Of a stretch of DNA of 64,000 nucleotides, positions 11,101 through 19,900 are shown one piece after another (positions within the stretch are counted from its first letter, which is position 1; every line of letters starts with the position of its first letter). Position numbers and translations under genes: made by a program. The notes beneath the pieces were generated by a model. The model saw nothing but the letters and a program-made list of their open reading frames with translations. It was not told where the DNA came from and searched no databases. Source of the DNA: Tricholomella constricta (Eukaryota; Basidiomycota; Agaricomycetes; Agaricales; Lyophyllaceae); NCBI GenBank assembly GCA_013368375.1, contig JAACJP010000028.1, positions 310,001 through 374,000 on the forward strand, read 5' to 3'.

Positions 11101-12216
11101 ATCATGAATGTCGTGGATTCAGTTGGAAAGCGCGCGCACTTCATCGCGTCGCACACGACTTGTTCGGCCCTGGGAGCTGCGAACCTCTACCGTCGCCACG
11201 TCTGGAAGCTGCACGGTCTCCCCGACGCATTCGTCTCCGATCGAGGTCCACAGTTCGTCGCCGAGTTCACGCGCGAACTGTACAGACTCCTGGGTATCAA
11301 GCTGTCGGCCTCGACGGCGTACCACCCACAGACCGACGGACAGACAGAGCGTGTCAACCAGGAACTGGAACAGTTCTTGCGAGTCTTCTGCAATGAGCGC
11401 CAGAACGATTGGGAGGACCTCCTGCCCGACGCCGAATTCAGTTACAACAACCATGTACATTCGGCGACGCAGCAGACCCCCTTCCTGCTTGACACTGGTC
11501 GGCATCCGCGCATGGGCTTTGAGCCGCGTCGGGGCGCTTCCAAGAACGAGTCAGCAGACGAGTTCGTGGAGCGCATGAAGGAAGCACAGGAGGAAGCCAA
11601 GGCAGCGCTTTCAAAGGCCAAAGACGACATGGAGCGGTATTACAACCAGCGGCACGCCCCAACGCCCGACTACCAGCCTGGCGACAAGGTATACTTGGAC
11701 GCGACCGACATTTCTACGACCCGACCGTCTAAGAAGTTGTCGCATCGCTACCTTGGCCCTTTCGTCGTGCAAAGGCGAGTCGGCCCGCTGGCATACCGCC
11801 TCCTGCTGCCTCAGTCCATGAAGCGCATCCACCCAGTCTTCCACGTCGTGAAGCTCATCCCCGCCATTGCTGATCCGATCGAAGGTCGTCGATCCGATCC
11901 CCCTCCGCCCCCCGACATAATCGACGACGAACCCCATTACGAAGTTGAAAAGATCCTCGATAGCCGAACCTTCCGCAAAAAACTACAGTACAAGGTCCTG
12001 TGGAAGGGCTATGGTTACGAAGAAGCTTCTTGGGAACCTCGCGAAAATGTCGCCGCCCCCGATCTGGTACGCAAATTTCACCGCGACAACCCGACGCCCC
12101 ACGCCACATTCGTGGCATCTTCACTCTATCCCCCGCCATCTTCGCCACCGTCACCCCGCACCGAGTCGTTGCGATTCAAAAGGGGGGGTGATGTTAGGGG
12201 AACACCTGTTTGGTGA
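8158..12216 (+). CDS. Pol of nested chromovirus (PR-RT-RNase H-IN-chromodomain)
   Basis: About 1350 codons, read as a Gag-Pol fusion after the -1 shift. Numbering from 8173: aspartic protease DSGA at 106-109, with its second conserved block (LGFNWL) near 177; RT about 360-620 with YLDD at 519-522; RNase H about 660-780 (EADSSDFATGAVLS, TDHKNLEYF). The integrase zinc finger HH-CC lies about 895-940, and the core has D963, D1023 and E1059 (D-59-D-35-E). The chromodomain is near 1255-1305 (YEVEKILDSR, YKVLWKGYG, ASWEPREN) and may direct integration to marked chromatin. No stop or frameshift is seen, so the copy is full length. The stop is at 12214-12216, inside the 3' LTR. Confidence 0.95.
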   Translation, partial: LITQRVERTPPLSSRNRFAPLSVEYANTPNIAAIPTSEPTDKDVQNPSDPTTPIAVAKPIAPSRRGLPRWEKRLPSRFIAAASPCPRSLWLNVELETTDTQESHAVTALVDSGATGSFLNVAFVEKHKLTTKVLSQPSPVYNVDGTLNEGGSVSCIVEAVLQYNGHTERAVFGVTQLGKQDMILGFNWLKNHNPEIDWETKEVKMSRCPTQCGTCKDEVKADRRARTKVRAAIRACRADGIPMTEPDLRAPTNPYVEDDSDEEEFLPYTPVLEEPDPESDDFLVETFLSGDRIFATAIHPTPTAEHIRASQTTSQRLAEAHAANSVPRTFRDAVPTHLHDFEDVFSKVAFDELPERKQWDHAIELEPGASPTGTKVYPLSPAEQVELDAFLKENLETGRIRPSKSPMASPVFFIKKKDGSLRLVQDYRTLNALTVKNRYPLPLISELVNNLRGARYFTKLDVQWGYNNVRIKEGDEWKAAFRTNRGLFEPLVMFFGLTNSPATFQTMMNDIFRDLIAEGVVCVYLDDILIYTKTLEEHHRVTRLVLNRLREHQLFLKPEKCEFEQTKIEYLGLIISQGQAEMDPVKVAGVLEWPAPKNKKEVQAFLGFTNFYRRFIQDFSHHARPLFDLTGKDVAWRWGESEQSAFALLKSAITSGPVLMFPDDDRPYRIEADSSDFATGAVLSQESPSDGKWHPVAFYSKSLNAVERNYEIHDKEMLAIIRSLEEWRHFVEGAKHKVEIWTDHKNLEYFLTAKKLNRRQARWSLYLANFDFVLHHRPGRSMGKPDALSRRPDHGDGSADNANIVLLKPEFFAVRATEGLALVGEEDDVLKAIRKGNRDGAQEDAVAKAAQLVKASKIAGRSLRFGEWGEEGGLLTFRGRIYVPNVPDLRRRIVEQHHDSKVAGHPGRWKTLELVSRNYWWPQMSRFIGLYTSTCDMCLRTKPRRQLPVGQLQPLPIPEGRWNVVSVDFITELPESNGHDAIMNVVDSVGKRAHFIASHTTCSALGAANLYRRHVWKLHGLPDAFVSDRGPQFVAEFTRELYRLLGIKLSASTAYHPQTDGQTERVNQELEQFLRVFCNERQNDWEDLLPDAEFSYNNHVHSATQQTPFLLDTGRHPRMGFEPRRGASKNESADEFVERMKEAQEEAKAALSKAKDDMERYYNQRHAPTPDYQPGDKVYLDATDISTTRPSKKLSHRYLGPFVVQRRVGPLAYRLLLPQSMKRIHPVFHVVKLIPAIADPIEGRRSDPPPPPDIIDDEPHYEVEKILDSRTFRKKLQYKVLWKGYGYEEASWEPRENVAAPDLVRKFHRDNPTPHATFVASSLYPPPSSPPSPRTESLRFKRGGDVRGTPVW
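12175..12191 (+). other. Polypurine tract of nested chromovirus
   Basis: CAAAAGGGGGGGTGA immediately precedes the 3' LTR and is the expected primer site for plus-strand DNA synthesis. It overlaps the last codons of pol, so pol coding reaches into the LTR. Confidence 0.8.
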
Positions 12217-12688
12217 TCACGTGACCGTCCGATTCCTCGGACGAGCACGTGACCGACCGCTCCCCAGATGATCGCGATCCCGACCCCGACGCTCCGCCCC
12301 AAGCATCGGTGTACATACTTATAACTTCCTGTCGTTACTTCCCCTTCCAGCGCGCGCCCGATCCCGATTCCCGACATCCCGACGTCGGTCACCCGACCTC
12401 GTGCGCCTGCACCCTGAGCCACGAGGATCGGACAGCGTCGGGAACGTGTACATACACGCGCCGCTGCCCATCCGTTATCATTTACGTACCATACACCCCA
12501 GAGAGCCGGCCCTCAAGTAGTTACTCGTATATAGTCATCCTCCTGACATGGGGGAATCCTTTACTCTATTCTCATTGGATTCCCCTCTGCCAGGTAGGTC
12601 TACTTACGTTCTCTCTAATCGTACATAATATAACATTGGATTCCCCTCTGCCAGCACGACTAAGCTCTGCGCTGAGGTCGCCCTAACA
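12192..12688 (+). repeat. 3' LTR of nested chromovirus
   Basis: 497 bp, identical to the 5' LTR except at 12227 and 12384, where it keeps G and the 5' copy has A. Both changes are CpG to CpA. It is followed by the right copy of the target duplication, GCCGT (12689-12693). Confidence 0.97.
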
Positions 12689-14679
12689 GCCGTCTTCTGG
12701 GTGGCTTGGTGTGCTAAGCCCACCGCTAGGAACTCTTGGGCCGTGTTGATTTCGGGTGATAGCCCGTCATCGAATAATGCCTTCCGCATCTCACGCGGAA
12801 GTGTCTTGAGGAATTTCTCCAGGAACGTCCAATCGTCCGTTCTTGCTGCCATATTCATGGCATGGTCCACAAGGTCATCATATAAACCTTGTATTCCTTT
12901 GCTCGCCGAGTAAGTAATGGCATTAAAGTCGTTACGAGCATCTTGCATGGTTGAGGGTAGCACGAACCGGTCATACAATCCAAGTACGACGTCTTCAAAC
13001 GTCCAGAACTGCTTCTCGCGGTTCACATGTATAACGTGGCGATTGTACCACTTTCGAGCTTCGCCATCGAGAAACTCGGATGTTATCAGAACGCGCTCTT
13101 GGTCGCGTTCTTCTCCTCCAAACTGGCTCACTGCCAGCATAACGACGAGGCTCGACAGCCATTCTTCAAGGTCGCCGAACTTTGCACTTCCACTATAAGT
13201 GCCTACGGACTTTGAGTCTGCACGCCGAGATTTCATCCCGTCCGGAAGCGACAGTCGTACCGACAAGCGCTCGTGCATTAATTGATGCAATCGCTCATGC
13301 ATCTTAGTTTTATGCTGCTCTCCGGCAGCATGTATTCCGTCCGCAATTGATTGACTCCGGCGGATCGGAGCAGGCATTGAATAGCCTCGAGTCTGAGCTC
13401 GGGGCTGCGCATATTCCGCGGGTTCACTTATTCGAACCCGCATGTCTCGACGACCGTTAGCTATCGCCGTCGAATTATTCTTTTCGATGGCTTCCAATCC
13501 AGTTACCAACCCACCATCCGAACCTTGAGTTTGCGAGGCCCATTGCCTCGCCATCTCATCCACAGGCATATGTCCTTCAAAGACGACTCCTTGGTCGTCA
13601 TAATTCGTGAACTTGCTCCGTGATAGATCAGCATTTCTCAGACGCTGGTAAGCGATCCGGTTGTTCCACTCTTTCGCTAATGGAACACGGCCATCCTTAG
13701 CCTCCGGAGGTACTTGAATAGCTGGCACGCTTTCAGTGCCAGCTGGTTGCGAATTCGTGTCCTTACGCTCAGTGGGTGGGTCTAATGTAGACTCACTAAC
13801 AGGGGCCCATCGGGAACCTTGTGGTTGCGCAAGGTGCTCTTCGCGAGTCATTCTTTCGTGTTTCGCTACCGCGGCCCGACGACGATAATCGTCGTCAGAT
13901 TCTCCTAACTGGCGCGCTTGATGCAGCGCAGATACTGCCATGGCAGCCTCATCAAGAGGCTGGTTCGATCCAGAGGCCACTGCTTGAGGAGTGAAAAGGT
14001 CATCCCAACGACCTTTTCCTTTGTTGAGCGGAGCTTTCCTAGGTATAGGAGTCCCAGCGATCGAACTGACTGCTGAATTCAAAGTTCCCTTAGGGTACTT
14101 CTTCCTGTATTCCGTAACTACTACAGACAGCGCTTCCAAGTATCGGTCGGCATACTCCTGTATGACCATTTCTCCAACGGACTGTGCTCCGGTTGATCGT
14201 AGAACGAGCCTATCCGCTCGTTCCTCTAGTCGTCTTCGTCGATGTTCGCTAACAACATCGGTGGTGTCCCAGAATTGCTTCACTTTTAGCGCCAGCAATT
14301 CCCTATCGCTGGCTTCTTCTTCATTGGCCTCGGGGTCGGACAAGTTGTCTTCGTCCGACTCCATCTTGACTATGCTCAGGGTGGACGCCCCGAACGCTCT
14401 ACTTGACAGACGGCTGTCTGGCCATCTGCTTCCTGCCGTGGGGCCAGGTCGATGTGACCTGGCCAATTCGTCGGCCAAGCTCCCCGGCACATTGGTGCTT
14501 GCTATTGGCCAAGGTTCCTCCGATTCTAATCCTAGTGTATTCTGCGCTGGTGGACTTTGTCCACCAGCGACTGATCCGACTTCCACTGGTTGCAGTGGAA
14601 GTTGTGATGGAGGATGCGCTGTGAGCGCATCCTCGAGGACCGGAGTTCGGCTCTTTCCGGATGTGGGAGTTGGTGTCAT
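12689..14679 (-). pseudogene. Outer gypsy gag, 5' portion, truncated by nested element
   Basis: The Met at 14679 opens about 660 codons before the nested LTR is reached at 12688. The N-terminal half is Ser/Pro-rich and probably disordered. The C-terminal half has the retrotransposon gag core (LEEWLSSLVVMLAVSQFGGE, then YDDLVDHAMNMAARTDDWTF and related helices, about 12750-13180), which is the capsid-type domain Retrotrans_gag. The native downstream sequence resumes at 6317. The start at 14679 is the first ATG after the LTR-like leader. Reading on past 12688 gives only translation of LTR sequence and a stop at 12604, so that tail is not part of the gene. Confidence 0.8.
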
Positions 14680-14788
14680 CGGGTCTGGGTCTCGTGGGTT
14701 CTTTTGATGATGGGTGTTCTAAATGGAATGTGGTTCTGCGTAACGTCATGGGTACGCAACAATAGAAAGCAAGGTAGCTTAAAGAAAT

Positions 14789-15008
14789 GTAACGGGGTTA
14801 CAAGATTGGGGACCTTGCTGTGCACGCTAGACGTAAGCTTGACAAGTCTGTCGATTGCTACGTATAGGTGTACAAGGTCTACTATTTAATTATGTAATGT
14901 AAAGGATTAAATAGGCAACACCGGAAGGTGTTGCCAAACAATAGCATAATCGTGTCGATAAGATACGATTAGATCAGATTAGTCGATAAGATAGTAAGTG
15001 CCCTTACA
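14789..15008 (-). repeat. Probable 5' LTR of the outer gypsy element
   Basis: On the minus strand the segment begins TGTAAGGGC (15008) and ends CCGTTACA (14789), giving the TG...CA termini of an LTR with imperfect short inverted ends. It sits 110 bp upstream of the gag ATG. A perfect hairpin (AACACC...GGTGTT, 14919-14933) lies inside. The partner LTR is outside the window, so the boundaries rest on termini alone. The 5 bp just right of it are TTATT; the matching duplication cannot be checked here. Confidence 0.45.
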
Positions 15009-16600
15009 TTATTGTTCGGGGGTTGGACCGCACTTCGCCCTACTCAGCCGTCCAGCACTTACAGCGCATCCTGGACGACCTCAGCAAGAAGGGTAGAATG
15101 CCGAACCTGAGTGCCATGCAGCCTATGCGCGAGGCTGCCCCGACCCACTCCTTGGACTATGCGATCGTCACCTTCCAGGGTGAGTACAAGGCTAATCCTC
15201 GGCCAGACTACATGTCCGCCGTCGGGGATATGATCCGTAGTTCCGGGGAGGGAATCACCATCGGGTGGAACATTGCACCCGGGTACGACAAAAAGAGGAT
15301 TGTCTGGTTCAGGGACGACCATGGCATCGGGGTTGGAGAGCTGAGGCGCAGCCTGGAGGGGATCTTCAAGTCACACCACTATGATACCCAGGTCTGCACC
15401 GTTAACGCAGCTACGTCCCCACCCCGCGTTACTTTCCAACTTCTTGACAAAAGCCATATTGACCTTCTCATGAGGCAACCACCCGTGGTCAAGGGTCACA
15501 CCCTCGCTCCCCGAATTCCGTGATACGTCGAGCCAGTCTACGCCCTTGAGGTCGCGGTTGTGGGAGTCGCGACATACAACGACCCCCAAATGATCATCGA
15601 CCGCTACCTCCAGGCCACGTATGGTAATCTGGCGAAGTCCTCCCTCATCCGGTCTTCGCGCCTCGTCCTCGAGGATGTAGTCTACTGTGTGGTGCTGGAG
15701 ACTCCCGAGCTCACTGACCGCTTCATTCGGGAACCCTTCGGTGCCTTTGAGGGTCTCGACGTCCAGCCGAGCAAGCCCGAGTACTTATACATTCTCAACC
15801 AGAGGGGCTTCCCGACCCAATGGCAGCGCACCTCTGGCGGTCCGGCGTCAACCGACCTCCACACCCAGACACAGCTCGACGGGATCAAGGCGCAACAGGG
15901 GGTCTTCCAAGACACCCTGGCCACCCTCGCTGTCCGGCAACATGACATGTTCCAGGATTTCCTCGGCGCACAGCGCGAGATGGGGGCCATGTTCGGTAAC
16001 ATGATTTCTAACGTCTCTTACCAGAGCCAGCTCTCGTCCGCTCAGGCCGAGTTGACGAGCCTGCAGCTGACTCACACGGCCACGCACATGATAGCAAGGC
16101 TCTCAAACTCCGAAGAATTTGCGTCGGAAATGCGAGGATATGCAGACAGCGTTCGGCAGCGGATGCAGGTCTCGGAGCAAACGGTCGATGTCGCCCGTCG
16201 TAACCTTTCCGCCCTACAGGTCCAAAGCAACCCCTCACTGCTTCCGGCATCTACCTTCGTACAGGCGGGAGCAAGCGCCCCTAACCAGCCTCAGACGGAC
16301 CCTCGCCCAACAATCCAAGCCCCTGGCCCGCCACCTGGTTTGACCTTGCCCCATGCCCGGACCTCCCCTGAGCCCAGCCCCCCTTCTCGTCCGTCCCCTA
16401 CTCCTCCTCCGCCCGGGCCCCCTACGGCCCCTCCGGCCACCGCATCTACGCAAGCACCCTCCAAACGCAAGCTCAGCGGCAAGATCCCCAAACAAGGCAG
16501 TTTCTCCGAAGGCGGTTCGAAGCGCTCCCGTGTCCGATCCGGCAAGCGTGAGTCAATGGACGTTGATGATGAACAAAGCAAAGGCTCCCAGGTATGCTCT
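15009..16600 (+). pseudogene. LINE ORF1 (coiled-coil / Pro-rich RNA-binding type), with premature stop
   Basis: The frame is open from the gypsy junction, contains one TGA at 15521-15523, and continues in the same frame to at least 16600. The N-terminal part (15023-15790) looks like a compact RNA-binding fold. A helical, coiled-coil-like segment follows (about 15850-16200), then a Pro-rich linker (16250-16460) and a Lys/Arg-rich basic tail (about 16460-16560) that could bind nucleic acid or enter the nucleus. No CCHC knuckle is seen. The TGA would be a CGA Arg codon before a C-to-T change at a CpG. LINE ORF1 products coat the element's RNA. The 5' part is cut off at 15008. Confidence 0.65.
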
Positions 16601-16945
16601 CGCTTAATCACTTGTTTCCTTTCTTTTCAACTTCAGTTAGGCTTCGGGCGCATCGTAAAATTGCAGGTGGAAATCTTCCGCCTATTCCTTGGCTGGGGCC
16701 CGCCTTTCCTTCTTGGGCCCCTAATTCTCTTACTACTTTCTCTAAGTGTACCCCATATGTCGTCTCTCCTACTGTGCCCGTTGTCCTATTTGTCTCCAAT
16801 TTGTATTTGTATCATATTCCAATTCTTCATGCTTTCCTTCTCGCCATCTCCGAGGTTTCTCGTTCTCCTTCTGCTTTTTGCGGCTCTTCTTAGCCCGGCG
16901 CTCGCGGTCACGCCGCACTTCACAGCGCCTCCCTCGAACTTCCGT

Positions 16946-19900
16946 ATGATGGCGGCCAATGTCAACGGCTTCGCCAATCCTGTTAAGATACATGCTATTC
17001 GCGGTGCAATACTGCGAGAGGCACCCCATGTGTTCGTTCTAGGGGAAACGAAGTCCTCTACCCCCGTCTCGGGGGAGTTTCCTGCCTCTGACTATCAACT
17101 CCTGGACGCGCCAGGGGTGTCGAAAGGCACGTGACACAAAGGCAAATGGGGCCTACTTGTCGGTGTTAAAAGGTCCTCTATGACTATTACTCGGTCCTTT
17201 ACCCCTGCACATCTGGTGGGCCGTGTCCTAGTCTGCGATCTCTTGCTACCAGATTCACACGGGCACACCGTCCAGCATCGGGTGATTGCCCTTTATGCTC
17301 CCTGGGATCCAGGGGGCCCTGAACATGAGACTCCCGGGTTTTTCTGGGACGCTATCGCTGACATATGTTTGGAAGCACCCTTTGGGTTTTCACTCATCGG
17401 GGACTTCAACACGGTCTGCAATGTGGAGGAATCGTCGTCGTCGTCCCTGTCTTCCCCTTCCATTGTCAACCAGGCTACGTACTCCCGTTTCCTGCACCGT
17501 ACGAACGCTGTCGATGCATGGTCTTCGAGGCCTGATAGATCCTGGCAGCAGGACTGGACTTTCAAGTCCTTTTCGGCCCAGCCGGGTCATCACGCCATCC
17601 TGGATCGCCTCGCGGTTTCGCAAACTGGAGTACTCACAATGTCTGTTCAGACCCTTACAGACTTTATCCCCGGAACGGACCATCGACCTATTCTGGGGTC
17701 CATCATCCTTGTCCCAAGGGAGAATCTGCGGCAGCCCATGTGCCCACCCCCAGTCCATGTTTCGGACTACAGCCCCCGGTGTTACTACCCCCGCAAGTCG
17801 GAGCGCTTTCGGGTGTCGGAGTTCGCGAACTCTGTGGAAAACGCCTTCATAGTGCTTCTCCACCAGTCCTGTCCGCCGACGTTAATAATGACGACGACTT
17901 TAGCCGTCTCTACCACCAGTTTGGCCACATCCTGCGAGAGGCCGCCCACCAGCACTTCCAATACCCCCAGAATGCCTCGCGCTCGGCGTCCTCGGTGACC
18001 AACCCCACCATACGGCTCATTCTGAGGGCCATACGCCAACTAAATCGTCTCATATCGGCCCTCAAACGAGGAGTCCACTGGCCCTCGGACCCATGGGTAC
18101 GGCCCCTATTGGACGCATTCTACCTGCAGTCTGACGACTCCCCGCTTGTCTTCTCCTCTGAGCACTTCGTCACCTTTCTCCGACAACTTCGGCGACAGTT
18201 ACATCAATGCCGATACCACGAGGAGAAACAGGAAGCTCAGTCGAGGAGCGACCGACGCCATATGGGCCGCGTCCAGAGTCTACTGCATGGTGGTTCTGCG
18301 AAGCAGTTCTTCCCGCCATCCTTTTCCGCCTTGCCCCTCGCCTTGTCGCCCACGGCGGATGACTCCCTGGAGAACCTTGTCACTGGCCCCCAAAGTATTC
18401 GCGAAAACACTGTTCGGTACTTCGAGCGGTTGTACCATCGGACAGCGCGGGTACCCCAACAAAAGCCCTGGACGGCCACACCATCTGTACGACGCCTCGC
18501 CCAGCACATCGACCAGGAGCCCTTCCAATGGCCCCAGGTCCTCACCCTCCCCGATCTGCGGCAGCTTCTGAAGTCGGGTAATCGTCGACCGGCGCCGGGC
18601 CCAGACGGATGGGAGAAGTGGTGGCTGGCTCACCTGTCGGATACAGGCCTCCATCTGGTTCTCCAGCTCCTCAATTACACCCTTACACGCTCGTGCATTC
18701 CCCCTTGTATAAAGCCTGTGACGCTGACAACGATTCACAAGCGCGGGCCGAATACAAACTTGTCCAACTTCCGTGGTATCACCTGCAGCAACCTCCTAGC
18801 AAACCTTCCGTTCGCGTGGCTCAACAAGAAGCTGCTTCCCTACCTCGCAAGTCATGGTATTATACCCTCTTCTCAGGTCGCCACTCAGCCCGGGGTTCAG
18901 CACCGTGATCTCATCTTGTTCCTGGCCCAAGTTCAAATGTGGGCAACTAGGGAGCACATACCCCTGTACGCTCTACAACGCGACCAGAAGAAGGGTTTTG
19001 ATATGCTCGAGCCGGAGGGGTTTTATGATGCCCTAGCAGCGTATCATTTACCCCCCTCCATCTCCCTTCTTGATGCTTCCTCGCAGAGAGAAGTCCCATA
19101 CCAGGTCAAGACTGCCTACGGCCTCACCGACGCATTCGTCGTCGATGGCGTCACGAAGCAAGGAGGGTCCCTATCCCCCCTCAAGTGCACCATCACCACG
19201 AGCCTCCTTAGTCACTGGCTTTCGGACGTCTCCACTCCCCTGGAGCAGCCCCTCACCCTTACATCTCACCAGTGCTGCGTTGGTAGCCCTCACGTACCTT
19301 CGGACTCAGTCTCGGTCTCCCTCACGATGGTCGAAGCAATGGACGACTCCATCGTTTGGGACACCAGCTGGCCGGCGCTTCTCCACAAAGCCCGGCTGGC
19401 TGATCGTTTCCAGGCCACATATGGTTGGGAGACCGCTTGGAGGAAGTCAGCCGTCTATGTTTTCAATGCTGATTTCCATCCGCCCAACCAGACTGTCGTT
19501 CGGGTCCCTTCTGTTCCTCCAGCGGACCCTTCTAGCCCGGATACCATCTGGAACGACGTCCCAGTCGTCCGTAACCATGTCCGCTTCCTCAAGGTGCCTA
19601 TCAACCGTCCTGACCTGCAATTCCTACATATGCGCGACATCATTAACGCGTTCTACATTCCCTATATACGCCGGCCACTCCCCTTTACTGCCTTGTCACG
19701 CATCATCTCCCAGCGCCTCGTCTCCAAATTACGGCCATGCCTCCAGCTTCAACCTATCCGCCCATCCGATGCCATGAAGTTAGACCATCTGATCGCGTCC
19801 AAGGTTCACCAGTACCTTGGCTTCCCCTTCGCTTTCTCCACCGCCCTGCTAACTCATCCCATCGCGGCTCACGGCTTCGGGTTTCCCTCGCTGGCCCTCT

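Larger units (their letters stand above)
6323..12688 (+). mobile_element. Nested Ty3/gypsy chromovirus, near-intact, recent insertion
   Basis: A 6366-bp element with two 497-bp LTRs, perfect TGTTAGGG/CCCTAACA LTR ends, a flanking GCCGT duplication, a PBS, gag, pol in the -1 frame, and a polypurine tract. The C-terminal chromodomain of pol places it in the chromoviruses. Gag and pol frames are open throughout and all catalytic residues are present. The LTRs differ at two positions only (6358 A versus 12227 G, 6515 A versus 12384 G). It lies on the strand opposite to the outer gypsy element whose gag it interrupts. It may be transcriptionally and enzymatically competent; activity is not shown by sequence. 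Confidence 0.96.
1..15008 (-). mobile_element. Ty3/gypsy LTR retrotransposon (outer element), decayed and split
   Basis: Minus-strand element with gag-protease (14679 down to 5510, interrupted), pol (5606 down to 1326) and a probable 5' LTR ending at 15008. The 3' LTR would lie left of the window. The pol order protease-RT-RNase H-integrase, with a chromodomain-like tail, is that of Ty3/gypsy. A younger element occupies 6323-12688 inside its gag. Fixed lesions (one-nucleotide loss in the protease, one in-frame TGA at 5225-5223) show it is no longer autonomous. Its right boundary abuts the coding sequence of a LINE ORF1, which suggests it jumped into, or beside the truncated end of, that LINE. 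Whether the reading frame at 1-1200 belongs to it is open. Confidence 0.8.

Noticed and set aside
12604..12688. End of outer gag as annotated by its open frame
   Set aside because: These codons are translated LTR of the nested element; the native continuation is at 6317.
16600..16940. Hydrophobic segment as a membrane protein part between LINE ORF1 and the endonuclease
   Set aside because: Pyrimidine-rich linker DNA read in frame yields Leu/Ser/Phe; LINE proteins have no membrane segments. A 45-nt intron (16592-16636) is possible but unproven.
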